The notes beneath the pieces were generated by a model. The model ran no database searches, was not told where the DNA came from, and worked only from the letters and a program-made list of their open reading frames with translations. DNA of 26,104 nucleotides from a virus. Each line of letters opens with the position of its first letter. Position 1 is the first letter of the stretch. The position numbers and the translations under genes are program-made. The stretch spans positions 1 to 26,104 of IMG/VR virus record IMGVR_UViG_3300018481_000066. One strand, given 5' to 3'. Positions 8,501 to 14,916 of this stretch are shown here, piece by piece.

Positions 8501-8769
8501 GCGTTGCCCAGCGCGGTGAGGTTTGATCCCATCACCTTCGCGGCCTGCGCGTTCTGCTGCAGATGTCCCATCATCTGCTTGAACGGCACACCGGTTTGCT
8601 CTGCGAATTTCTTGACCTGCGCGATGTTGATCTTGGTGCCGTCTTCGAGGGTCTTGATGCCCTTCTTGGTGTCGGCACCCATCTGCAGGACGTTGCGGCT
8701 CACCGACCGCAGCGCCGCTGCGGTGTTGTCCTCCATCGTGAGACGAAGTGTTGCTTCCTGATCGGACAT
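5575..8769 (-). CDS. T: Tape measure protein with C-terminal lysozyme-like and L,D-transpeptidase-like domains
   Basis: This 1064-residue protein would set tail length and pass through the tube during injection. Residues 1-130 hold helices and a hydrophobic Ala/Gly stretch (about 104-127). Residues 130-400 look like the TP901-type tape-measure core. A second hydrophobic region lies at about 420-457 and a charged coiled coil at 498-528. A Gly-rich linker (about 541-637) follows. Residues 650-772 look like a lysozyme-superfamily peptidoglycan hydrolase: LMAGILAHETGKGTSKM (E682 candidate acid), NNPAGL, and a helical end. Residues 808-950 look like an L,D-transpeptidase (YkuD-like) domain, with GATPAGSYDI, H900 in VQIHS and S912-A-G-C915. 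A Pro/Gly linker (960-1018) and a conserved-looking tail (YVNLNLKVNDTQVQFAR) end the protein. The RBS AAGGAA precedes ATG by about 6 bases. Confidence 0.88.
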   Translation of the reverse strand: MSDQEATLRLTMEDNTAAALRSVSRNVLQMGADTKKGIKTLEDGTKINIAQVKKFAEQTGVPFKQMMGHLQQNAQAAKVMGSNLTALGNAATGAGGAARVFGSALSGAAVGLATSAAGALSAAAAFEVLRRSFMGFADYDNKLRLIQNQTGLSRKAIDALGDSMKRLGAITGDSVDELLAGFEELREAGNLAPDVAQKLMPNLTRLAAGSNMQLRAAGRAVGDVMRNMKIPADQAISVMEAMSHAASEFNLDLSQVGPRLSELTTMASEWGYKGKEGFASIITILGAMKEATGDASKAAAVFSNMLANMGNEQLGDALGYAPGKFYEEMKKIAELGGEGDVVGAMIERLIKSQDPEAAMKVLGIRDRKVIVKLKEVWGELGTTIEKTNRARGMWEKGQNVIEGPARSVMRLTNSFTQLGTSIGFVLDTIGVTAGIEALATILSGIAKTIEKIIGLMKKLSDMLPKGVGAEAGKSVLRVTPGLGQLMTLGDILQRLNIDPEEAKKEQEKFKQEEEKKKRDAEEAKKFQNLQPSEAPKKSSFITGGGGDTTLAGGTGYGGSGDARVLKASYMPSGGGYLGGSGGGPGGIGGGQQTAGPGGSGTGYGGSTPGAMPGTGSGTGRQAALPPSAPAEAGGGAGGDLSREAYDKMFSGTPLAGRYDTVVAEAQKNNVPPSLMAGILAHETGKGTSKMLRDKNNPAGLMDPKTGWKTGQSFGSIDEGIAAAGRTIGKNYHRAGGDVGQMAKSYAPVGAANDPGGLNKHWQSGVTGYQRQLATPGGGQTASLPPGGAPALPEGTRPSGGPSPGQDPSKIPYHYQGTMELEGKTYRYGTGGTARGATPAGSYDINIAKEYGGKGQLGDWGRGDDPHLPGQQPRSIATVGGLGGTYKDPRYASQRAGVQIHSAAAGRLDKLYSAGCFAIHPKDWPAYREHLLDMHKRTPGGLRIDVDKNGRAQVVARGTKIPTPGGDAPATAGAPGGAAPAGPPSGPPAVAGTPPSGAEPTAPTPETGGTPPAPGRAPKSDERYVNLNLKVNDTQVQFARTSMRRSADREVREARWNSYSDIGAA

Positions 8770-8779
8770 CGGGAATTCC

Positions 8780-9205
8780 TTACGGCTCTTCGCTCAGGTC
8801 AAAGCCTTCGTCGGCCGCCGACGGAAACGGCACGCCCGGACCCTGCAGCGGTTGCTCCGGCGGAGCGCCGCCATTGGTTGCCGGTTGCGGCGCAGCCGCC
8901 GGGATCACGCCCGTCGGAACGCGACCGTTGATGATGTCGTCGCGGATGTCCGGCGTGAGCATGGTGAGGAACGATTCCATCACCCGGTCGGCGTCCGGGT
9001 AACGCAGCTCGCGGATCACCGCCTCCTCGACATCTGCAAGCTCGACCAGCAAGGCGACCGAGGTTTTCCACGCGCCCTCGTTCCAGCGCAGCGCGTGGCC
9101 GAGCCGGAGCGGGGACAACGTGATGCTCTCGATCCTCTTGCCGTTGAAGTCGAACGGGATGAAAAGCTGGATGGTCTTGCCGCCTGTCTTGTTCAGTGTG
9201 ATCAC
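8780..9205 (-). CDS. E: Tail assembly chaperone, P2 gpE-like
   Basis: About 141 residues. The gene lies directly before the tape measure, as all tail assembly chaperones do. The N-terminal part (ITLNKTGGKTIQLFIPFDFNGKRIESITLSPLRLGHAL) has the beta-strand pattern of the P2/Mu gpE class. It is followed by a helical acidic part (VELADVEEAVIRELRYPDADRVMESFLTML) and a Pro/Ala-rich tail. These chaperones hold the tape measure during tail polymerisation. There are two in-frame GTG starts. GTG at 9205-9203 forms a GTGA overlap with the stop of the 53-aa ORF; GTG at 9214 would add three residues. I looked for a slippery site for a gpE/E'-style minus-one frameshift and saw none. Confidence 0.75.
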   Translation of the reverse strand: MITLNKTGGKTIQLFIPFDFNGKRIESITLSPLRLGHALRWNEGAWKTSVALLVELADVEEAVIRELRYPDADRVMESFLTMLTPDIRDDIINGRVPTGVIPAAAPQPATNGGAPPEQPLQGPGVPFPSAADEGFDLSEEP

Positions 9206-9363
9206 GTGTGACACCAGATCGTGACGACCAGCTCGCCCCTATCGACGCGCTGATCAATGAACTCGACGTTCGCGATGGGGCCAGCGCCGTCGCGATCCGC
9301 AACGACGACGCGCTTCTTTTCATCCTGCTTCTGCAGGAGGTCGATCAGCTCGCGGACTGTCAT
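9202..9363 (-). CDS. 53-aa ORF between tube and chaperone genes, unknown function
   Basis: Reading the minus strand from 9363 gives ATG, then 53 codons, then TGA at 9204-9202. The product begins MTVRELIDLLQKQDEKKRVV and ends ELVVTIWCHT. The ATG overlaps the tube stop as ATGA and the TGA overlaps a GTG of the chaperone gene as GTGA, so it fits a fully coupled chain and fills what would otherwise be a gap of about 150 bases. The opening MTVxELIxLLxKxxxxxxVVV resembles many short phage proteins of unknown function, with a helix followed by two strands. I do not assign a function. In P2 the FII and E genes are adjacent, so this is an extra gene at that point. Confidence 0.72.
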   Translation of the reverse strand: MTVRELIDLLQKQDEKKRVVVADRDGAGPIANVEFIDQRVDRGELVVTIWCHT

Positions 9364-9932
9364 ACGTTAGTCGGGATCGCGAGCAGCTCGACCATGTCGT
9401 CGGTCAGCTCACGGTTACCGACGCGCACGCGCGAGGTATAGAAGTCCCACCAGTAGATTTCGGTGGGCTCCTCGTCACGGTGCATCTGCAGCCACAGCTC
9501 GTAATGCGTGATGCTTTTGATGCTGAACTCGTGTGACTGCAGGTTGCCTTTGGAGAACGCGGTCGGGTTCACCCGGCCAAGTCGCCCTTCCATGATCGCC
9601 GTGGCCTTCAGCGCTTCGGCCGAGCGGCGGTCGCGGATCAAACCGTACGCGGTGAAGCGGTGGAAGAACGGATCGTTGGTGCCGATGAACGTCATCACGT
9701 CGGGGTCCCACCCGGCGAGATTGAACGTCGCTTCCATCTTGTTGATATGGGTCGGAATTTCGATAGCGATCATCGCCCCGCCCGGCGCGTGATCGACAAA
9801 GTTTTCTTCCAGCGTCGGCAGCTTCAGCTCCTGCAGGATCAGGTGCGTGTTGAAGCCCGGCGCGCGGGAGCCGCGCCAGTCGCCGCAGATCAGGTTGGCG
9901 CTTTCCATCACATAGATGGTCTGGTTTTGCAT
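9360..9932 (-). CDS. FII: Tail tube protein, P2 gpFII-like
   Basis: This 190-residue protein is the inner tube subunit of a contractile tail. The family (P2 FII, about 172 residues) is recognised from VMESANLICGDWR near the N-terminus, LILQELKLPTLEENFVDHAPGGAMIAIEIPTHINKMEATFNLAGWDPDVM (about 31-80), then RRSAEALKATAIMEGRLGRVNPTAF and the closing YEL/W strands with RELTDDMVELLAIP. It follows the sheath gene, as in P2. An AAGGAAA Shine-Dalgarno lies about 6 bases before the ATG, and a branched stem-loop sits between that site and the sheath stop. The stop is coupled to the 53-aa ORF by ATGA. Confidence 0.9.
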   Translation of the reverse strand: MQNQTIYVMESANLICGDWRGSRAPGFNTHLILQELKLPTLEENFVDHAPGGAMIAIEIPTHINKMEATFNLAGWDPDVMTFIGTNDPFFHRFTAYGLIRDRRSAEALKATAIMEGRLGRVNPTAFSKGNLQSHEFSIKSITHYELWLQMHRDEEPTEIYWWDFYTSRVRVGNRELTDDMVELLAIPTNV

Positions 9933-9965
9933 GACCGTTTCCTTGTGCCAGTGGTTTGTCAGGTG

Positions 9966-10032
9966 AAAAAGTGAGCGGGCGCTTGCAGTCGCCCCGCCAG
10001 TTCAAAGCACGTCAGTTCGTGCTGCTCACTTT
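9966..10032 (-). promoter_or_regulatory. Branched stem-loop with U tract between sheath and tube genes
   Basis: On the minus strand, 3 bases after the sheath stop, AAAGTGAGC (10032-10024) pairs perfectly with GCTCACTTT (9976-9968). Inside this 9-bp outer stem lie two hairpins: AGCACG/CGTGCT (10023-10018 with 10011-10006, loop of 6), immediately adjacent to the outer stem, and a GC-rich GGGCG/CGCCC hairpin (9994-9990 with 9981-9977). The T run at 9970-9966 follows the closing strand. The arrangement is a three-way junction that could act as a partial terminator, RNase-processing site or mRNA stabiliser. It was found by reading, not by folding software. Confidence 0.7.
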
Positions 10033-10035
10033 CCG

Positions 10036-11799
10036 TTACGAAGTCGCCAGACTGAGCTGGGACGACAGATCGGCGACCATCGCATCGACCGCCTCGCGAT
10101 AACGCGAAGACTCGATGGTCAGGTGCTTGAGGACCGGCGGCTCCTCCGCCTTGAAGCCGACGGTGAGATGGCCGAGCCTGATCTGCTCCGGTGAATTACC
10201 CTCGGTCTTGAAGTTCACCTTGTAACCGAGAATATGCTGGTCGGCATGAAGATCACGCAGGAAGAACTGCATGGTGTTCATGATCGCCTGTATGGTGTGG
10301 CCGATGATGTTGTAGCGGCCGAGATAGAAGCGCAGCGCGCGCAGCATGCCTAGGTGGATGTAGTCACGCCCGCGCATCACGTTGTACATTTGCCACAACG
10401 GGTCTTCGCCTGCGTTGTCAGTGGAGACAAGCACGAAGCCGCCCGATGCAATTGCAAAGTCGTCGCCGACTTCGCCGCGCACCAGCACACCGATGTTCGC
10501 CGCAAGAAGCTCCTGCGCCTCGTTCGCCGAGTCGGTGAGGTTGAAGCCGATGTCGCGGTTCGGCGAGATGATGCCCTGCACCGCTTGGTTCGCCGCGCTG
10601 TGGAACGGCGCGCCGGTTTCGTGGTCGCGCCGCACCATGATGCCAGCCATGCGCGGAGCCAGCGGACGGATCACGATGAAGGACGTGGCCGGGTCCATCA
10701 CGCGGCAGCCGCCCGACAGCGGGATCAGCCGATGCGACTGCATCGTCTCGCGCCAATCGAGATCGTTCTGCATCGACGAGCCAGCCGATTCGACGATCAT
10801 CATGCCCATCAGCTGGTTGCAGATCGCCGTCGCGCCCGCCACCACCGGGTTGGCTCCGGCGACGATCTCGGCGGTGTAGGTCGCCGTGGTGCCGGTCTCC
10901 TCCCACGTAATGGTGAACTCCGCGCCGGTGCCTGCGCCGGTCGAGGTCTCCGGTGCAGTCGCAACCACCGGAGGGTCTTCGGTGCCGACGATGAAGCCGG
11001 GGCTGGTGACCGTGGCGGTGAGAACCGATCCGCCAGCGCCGACGGTGGCGACAGTCAGGATCACGTTGTGCGGCAGCATCAGCTGCTCGTTGACCTGATA
11101 GCCGATGCCGCCGACCGCGACCGCAGCGGTGTCCGCCTGATGGCCGGGCGGCGGTGCCGTGATGGTCGGCGGCGTGTCGTACCAAGCGCCGGGAATCTCC
11201 AGCTCAATAGGCCCGAGCGACCCATCGCTCAGGCCGTAGGCATGGCCCTGCGCCTGCACCGCGTCAGGACCGCCGCCGGAGAACTCCACCGGATAGAGAT
11301 GCTCCAGCACGTAGCCGGTGCCTGCGGCAGTGCGCTCGATGGCACCGACGCCGTTCGCCATCTGCGACGTGTAGCCCGGCGCGGTCAGGATGCGCGGCGT
11401 GAAGCCGAGCTTCGGTGCCGACTTGAGGAACGCCCACATGCCGGTGCCGTTGAGACTGTCGCCAGCGATCTTCGAGATGGTCTGCTGCAGCTTGATCGCC
11501 GGATCGGAATCGACACCTTCCGCCGTGCGGACGACAACGATGCGCGCGGCGAACTGGGTCTCGCCGAGCTGATCGTTGATGCCGCGCACCGCGTCCGACA
11601 GATAACCAAGCTCGCCGAGCTTCTTAGTCTTGGCTTGGTCGTTCGAATTGATGAACACCGGCGTGTCGAGCGGAAAGATCACCGGGTCGGCGAGCGCGGC
11701 TGGCCCGACGATACCAATGGTCGAAAGATCGGCAGCCAGAACCGGCCGCGCGCCTTCGTCCACCTTGCGAATGCTAATACCGAAGATCGGGTCAGCCAT
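10036..11799 (-). CDS. FI: Contractile tail sheath protein with inserted domain
   Basis: At 587 residues this is much longer than P2 FI (396). The sheath family surrounds the tube and contracts to drive injection. Family features are: an N-terminal strand region with GIVGPA and FINS (28-51), LGYLSDAVRGINDQ, AARIVVVRT, then FTPRILTAPGYTSQ (133-146). After an interruption they resume with NPVVAGATAICNQLMGMMIVESAG, HRLIPLSGGCRVMD, GIMVRRDHETGAPFHSAANQAVQGI, and a C-terminal RDYIHLGMLRALRFYLGRYN and NNTxxx-type strand region. The interruption (about 150-312) contains GGIGYQVNEQL and a TSTGAGTGAEFTITW segment, like modules decorating phage structural proteins. The RBS AGGAGAA lies 6-7 bases before the ATG. 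A stem-loop follows the stop. Confidence 0.9.
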   Translation of the reverse strand: MADPIFGISIRKVDEGARPVLAADLSTIGIVGPAALADPVIFPLDTPVFINSNDQAKTKKLGELGYLSDAVRGINDQLGETQFAARIVVVRTAEGVDSDPAIKLQQTISKIAGDSLNGTGMWAFLKSAPKLGFTPRILTAPGYTSQMANGVGAIERTAAGTGYVLEHLYPVEFSGGGPDAVQAQGHAYGLSDGSLGPIELEIPGAWYDTPPTITAPPPGHQADTAAVAVGGIGYQVNEQLMLPHNVILTVATVGAGGSVLTATVTSPGFIVGTEDPPVVATAPETSTGAGTGAEFTITWEETGTTATYTAEIVAGANPVVAGATAICNQLMGMMIVESAGSSMQNDLDWRETMQSHRLIPLSGGCRVMDPATSFIVIRPLAPRMAGIMVRRDHETGAPFHSAANQAVQGIISPNRDIGFNLTDSANEAQELLAANIGVLVRGEVGDDFAIASGGFVLVSTDNAGEDPLWQMYNVMRGRDYIHLGMLRALRFYLGRYNIIGHTIQAIMNTMQFFLRDLHADQHILGYKVNFKTEGNSPEQIRLGHLTVGFKAEEPPVLKHLTIESSRYREAVDAMVADLSSQLSLATS

Positions 11800-11821
11800 T
11801 GTGTTTCTCCTGTTGAAGGGG

Positions 11822-12115
11822 TCAGACCGTGTGAGCGGGGGTTGCGATTTCGAGCTGCTTCACTGTCAGTGCATGCAGCCGGACAGACAGAAGTAACTCC
11901 GGCTCAGCGCCAGAGGCCGGGAGCGAAAAGATGCGGATTTCGCGAACGTAGTCGCCGATGTTCTGGTCTTGGATGATCGGCGTGACGATGATGTTGCCGA
12001 CCGGATTGCACTCCAGCCGCACACCCAGCGTCTGCAGAGCTGCAATCGGCGCAACCGAATGCGCGACAGGCACCTGCGCAGTCTGCCGTCCCTCAAAAAA
12101 CGCGATGTCCGCCAT
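11822..12115 (-). CDS. Small protein upstream of sheath gene, unknown function
   Basis: This 97-residue, mostly beta-strand-like protein (VRLECNPVGNIIVTPIIQDQ, YVREIRIFSLPASG, ELLLSVRLHALTVKQLEI) has no family that I recognise. The ATG follows the stop of the preceding gene by one base (TGACATG), so it is coupled. It is 22 bases upstream of the sheath gene. Its position between fibre and sheath modules makes a minor tail or fibre-attachment role possible, but the sequence itself gives no function. Confidence 0.6.
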   Translation of the reverse strand: MADIAFFEGRQTAQVPVAHSVAPIAALQTLGVRLECNPVGNIIVTPIIQDQNIGDYVREIRIFSLPASGAEPELLLSVRLHALTVKQLEIATPAHTV

Positions 12116-12116
12116 G

Positions 12117-12557
12117 TCAGCTCCTGTTGGCTTCCATTTTCTTTCTGAATTTTTCCCAGTCGATGCCCAGCTCCTCGGCCATCATTTGCATCGGCGATGG
12201 AGGGGACGGGCGCATCGGCAAGAACTCCTTCTTGTCGAAGTCGAAGCGCTTGTGCCGGAACGTCTCGTGTTCTCCGTCGAGCCCCTGCACCTCGATCAGG
12301 CGCATCTCCATCGGACTGGAGGGAAACAGCAGCGTGATGTCGCGCGTCGTCATCAGGACGACCCACTCGCCGAGCGCCGGTGGCTTCAGGAGCGTCATCC
12401 AGACGCTGTCTGTTTTGCCGACGTAGGCGTCGCGGAATTGATACCAGTCCACGCCATCGGTCTCGCGCCGCGCGAACATGATGTTCGAAGGCAGCCCCTT
12501 CACCGGATAATCCACCGGCTGATAGAGAACCCACTTGCCCTGATTGATGATGTTCAT
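12117..12557 (-). CDS. Probable tail fibre assembly protein (gpG position)
   Basis: This 146-residue protein starts at an ATG overlapping the tail-fibre stop as ATGA, which favours it over an earlier start at 12578. The first 85 residues look like a beta domain (NIINQGKWVLYQPVDYPVKGLPSNIMFARRETDGVDWYQFR). The C-terminal part is helical and charged (FDKKEFLPMRPSPPSPMQMMAEELGIDWEKFRKKMEANRS). I see no clear match to the P2 gpG or T4 gp38 chaperone families. The call rests on position immediately after the fibre gene, where these phages carry the cognate chaperone. An alternative is a fibre-tip or accessory virion protein. Confidence 0.45.
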   Translation of the reverse strand: MNIINQGKWVLYQPVDYPVKGLPSNIMFARRETDGVDWYQFRDAYVGKTDSVWMTLLKPPALGEWVVLMTTRDITLLFPSSPMEMRLIEVQGLDGEHETFRHKRFDFDKKEFLPMRPSPPSPMQMMAEELGIDWEKFRKKMEANRS

Positions 12558-14434
12558 GCGTACCACGCGACGTACCAAGCGCCGTTCCCTGTTGCGAATT
12601 GCACCTGACGATAGCGAAGGGCGGTAATGCCGGTGTAATAATAATAATCGAATGAAAAACCGGAGACGACTGATCCATGTGCGGGTTCAGTCATGCCCGC
12701 CATGTTGTACCACATCAATTCGACGTCACCGACGTGGACCAACCGGTTGTGTGAGACGCTGCTGTAGTTGTAGCGATAGTTCGCCGCCTCCCACGCGTAG
12801 GCGGAGGCGCGGTTGTTGATGTAGTCGTGCATCCATCCGTATTGCGACGACCAGATTTGTCCGTAGACGTTGGTGTACTGAATCCAACTCTGCTGGTGAT
12901 TAAGAAATCCGATCAGCTGTTGATTACAGTGGATGAACATCGTCCCTTCATTGGTATCCGCCATGTTGATGGTCGGATTTGCCGAAGAAACATTCAGAGC
13001 GCCATTGACGATATGCGACCCATTGACCGTGACGGTTCCGTTACTGGTGAGCCCTGACACCGTGACCGGGTTACCCTGCGTACTGATGCTCAGGCAGTTG
13101 ATGTGCCCGGTCGAAAGACCGCCACCAGCCAGAACGTGTTCGGTGCCGTTGAACGAATGGTAGGCGGTCTTCGCCTGATTCATGTAGATCGTGGACATGG
13201 TCGGCTGCGCCGAGCGATACAGCGAAAGATCGCCAACCACATTGAGATCGCCGGTGCCGGTCACCGGACCGGTGAAATTCAAGGCCTTGATCGACACCGC
13301 ACCGGTCGCGCGGCTCACCGTCAGCGGCGCATCAATCAGCACGCCGGTGTCCGAATAGCGCACCAGACGGAAGTCCGATCCTGCGTTGTTGCCGGATTCC
13401 ACTGAGGCGTCAGCCATCACCAAGACCCAGCGGCGAACCACGGACGATGAAACTGCTTCGATGGCGCGGCTCTGTAGCGTGCCGGTGGTTTGCAGGATCA
13501 TCGTCGGGTTGACCATCGCGATGGTCAACGCAGTGTTCAGAATTCCCTGTGCCATCGGACCGAGCAGCAGGTCGTCCACGTAAGCCTTGTTGACCGCGTG
13601 GCTGCGCTGGGTGATCGCCGCCGTCAGGATCAACGGGCCCGACATCGTGTCGCCGCCCTTGTTCACGCGCTGGTTAGAATACTCGATCATGCGCGCGCGG
13701 GCCCACGCGGTGGTCGCCAGCATGGTGTCGTTTGCGCCGGGCGCTGCTGTGATGCCGGGCTGCAATGCAGTGAACGCAACGATACCGTCCCGACGAATGA
13801 AGTTTTCCGCGTCGAGCCCGGCCCCCTCCAGCGCCTCCTGCGACGCCAGCACGTCGTCGCGCATCGCCGCGACTTCGATCTTGTCCGCCGCGACCTGATC
13901 GCGCATCGGCCCGACCGCGTCGTGGTACAGCTTGGTAGAGTCCGCCATGCCCGGCGTTGACGAGATCACCCAGTCGGAATGCGGGCCGGGATCGCCGTGC
14001 CATGCCGTGATGGTCACCACCAGCTCGCCGTTCTCTTGGTTGTAGCTATCGACGCGGGCGATGGCGTAGTCGTCGATGTTGGCTTCGCGCTCGCAGATCA
14101 CATAAGGCGACGGTGTGAACGAAGTCCGCTGCGGGCCCTCGTCGAGAACAAAGAACGTCGGCCCCAGCTTCAGCTCGACCAGCGTGGATGACGGGCCGAG
14201 CAGAAAGCCCAACCTAGTGACGGCGATGATATTTTCCGTCGCCGGGATCAGAATTTCGTTCATCCGCATCAGCGCAGCAGCGCGGATTTCCTCGGTCAGC
14301 TGCTGAACGATATCCTGCTGCGTTTCGATGGTTTGAAAGCGGCCTTCAAGCGAAGGCAGCAGCCGTTTCATATACGGCAACAGCTGCGTGCCCGGCTTCA
14401 GCTCGAACTCTTCATCCAGCCGTTTCAGTGCCAT
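12554..14434 (-). CDS. H: Tail fibre protein (P2 gpH position)
   Basis: This 626-residue protein would bind the host receptor. Residues 1-75 are helical and probably attach to the baseplate. Residues 75-160 are strand-rich. A helical segment follows at about 165-205. Residues 256-288 carry the typical fibre repeat (RVNKGGDTMSGPLILTAAI, then AVNKAYVDD). Residues 340-480 contain short beta-repeats (GTGDLNVVGDLSLYR, VSGLTSNGTVTVNGSHIVNG) as in trimeric shafts. The last 150 or so residues are rich in Tyr, Trp and Asn (QSWIQYTNVYGQIWSSQYGW, SFDYYYYTG) and end with a hydrophobic strand, a likely receptor-binding tip. No S74 peptidase motif is seen. Base composition drops near 12601-13020 to about 51% G+C by hand count. 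Confidence 0.82.
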   Translation of the reverse strand: MALKRLDEEFELKPGTQLLPYMKRLLPSLEGRFQTIETQQDIVQQLTEEIRAAALMRMNEILIPATENIIAVTRLGFLLGPSSTLVELKLGPTFFVLDEGPQRTSFTPSPYVICEREANIDDYAIARVDSYNQENGELVVTITAWHGDPGPHSDWVISSTPGMADSTKLYHDAVGPMRDQVAADKIEVAAMRDDVLASQEALEGAGLDAENFIRRDGIVAFTALQPGITAAPGANDTMLATTAWARARMIEYSNQRVNKGGDTMSGPLILTAAITQRSHAVNKAYVDDLLLGPMAQGILNTALTIAMVNPTMILQTTGTLQSRAIEAVSSSVVRRWVLVMADASVESGNNAGSDFRLVRYSDTGVLIDAPLTVSRATGAVSIKALNFTGPVTGTGDLNVVGDLSLYRSAQPTMSTIYMNQAKTAYHSFNGTEHVLAGGGLSTGHINCLSISTQGNPVTVSGLTSNGTVTVNGSHIVNGALNVSSANPTINMADTNEGTMFIHCNQQLIGFLNHQQSWIQYTNVYGQIWSSQYGWMHDYINNRASAYAWEAANYRYNYSSVSHNRLVHVGDVELMWYNMAGMTEPAHGSVVSGFSFDYYYYTGITALRYRQVQFATGNGAWYVAWYA

Positions 14435-14438
14435 GTGA

Positions 14439-14903
14439 TCAGGCCTTGCTCTTCTTCGTCATGCTGGGCTGTGCGTCGGGATCGACCGGAACGTCGCCCA
14501 TCTCGACCGCGTCGAGAACCGAGCCGCTGATCGCGGTGCAGGCTGTACCAACCATCATGTACAGCTTGCCGGGCGACAACGTGCGGCCAGCATGCATCGC
14601 AGGCTTGCCGAGCTGTATCTGATAGACCTTGAGCGGATCGTAGCTCGCGGGTGGCGTACCCTTGGTGCCCGGAAGCTCGGGCGGCGAATCCTCCGATGGA
14701 GATGACGGGCCGCCGATCTCGATCCTGCGGTCGTCAATCCACTCGCCCGCCCGCACCTCGCGGCGGCTTCCCTTGCCGTTCGCGGCAGCTGGCGGCGGAG
14801 CCGAGAACGAGCGCGCAGGCGCGAGCCTCTCGCGCGCGGCAGCGACCGCGCCCTCATCCATCGGCATGTTGACATTTCGGTTCGGAAATTTATCGGTGGC
14901 CAT
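14439..14903 (-). CDS. Disordered-N-terminus phage protein, unknown function
   Basis: The start at 14903 gives 154 residues and is preceded by a strong GGGAGGG Shine-Dalgarno 4-5 bases upstream; an earlier in-frame start at 14933 lacks this. The first 100 residues are rich in Pro, Ser, Ala and charged residues (FSAPPPAAANGKGSRREVR, PSSPSEDSPPELPG) and are probably unstructured. Residues about 95-140 look folded (YDPLKVYQIQLGKPAMHAG, LSPGKLYMMVGTACTAIS). A Lys/Ser-rich tail ends it. I do not recognise the family. Its place between the 789-aa protein and the fibre suggests an adaptor or minor distal-tail protein. Confidence 0.6.
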   Translation of the reverse strand: MATDKFPNRNVNMPMDEGAVAAARERLAPARSFSAPPPAAANGKGSRREVRAGEWIDDRRIEIGGPSSPSEDSPPELPGTKGTPPASYDPLKVYQIQLGKPAMHAGRTLSPGKLYMMVGTACTAISGSVLDAVEMGDVPVDPDAQPSMTKKSKA

Positions 14904-14916
14904 CAGGCCCTCCCTG

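Noticed and set aside
8780-9205. A gpE/E'-type programmed frameshift in the chaperone gene
   Set aside because: I looked for slippery heptamers near the 3' end and saw none, and the chaperone ORF already runs close to the tape-measure start with a normal RBS in between.
10354-11976. A 540-residue plus-strand open frame antisense to the sheath
   Set aside because: The minus-strand sheath has clear family segments in the same place; the antisense product is Arg/His/Asp-rich with no recognisable domain.
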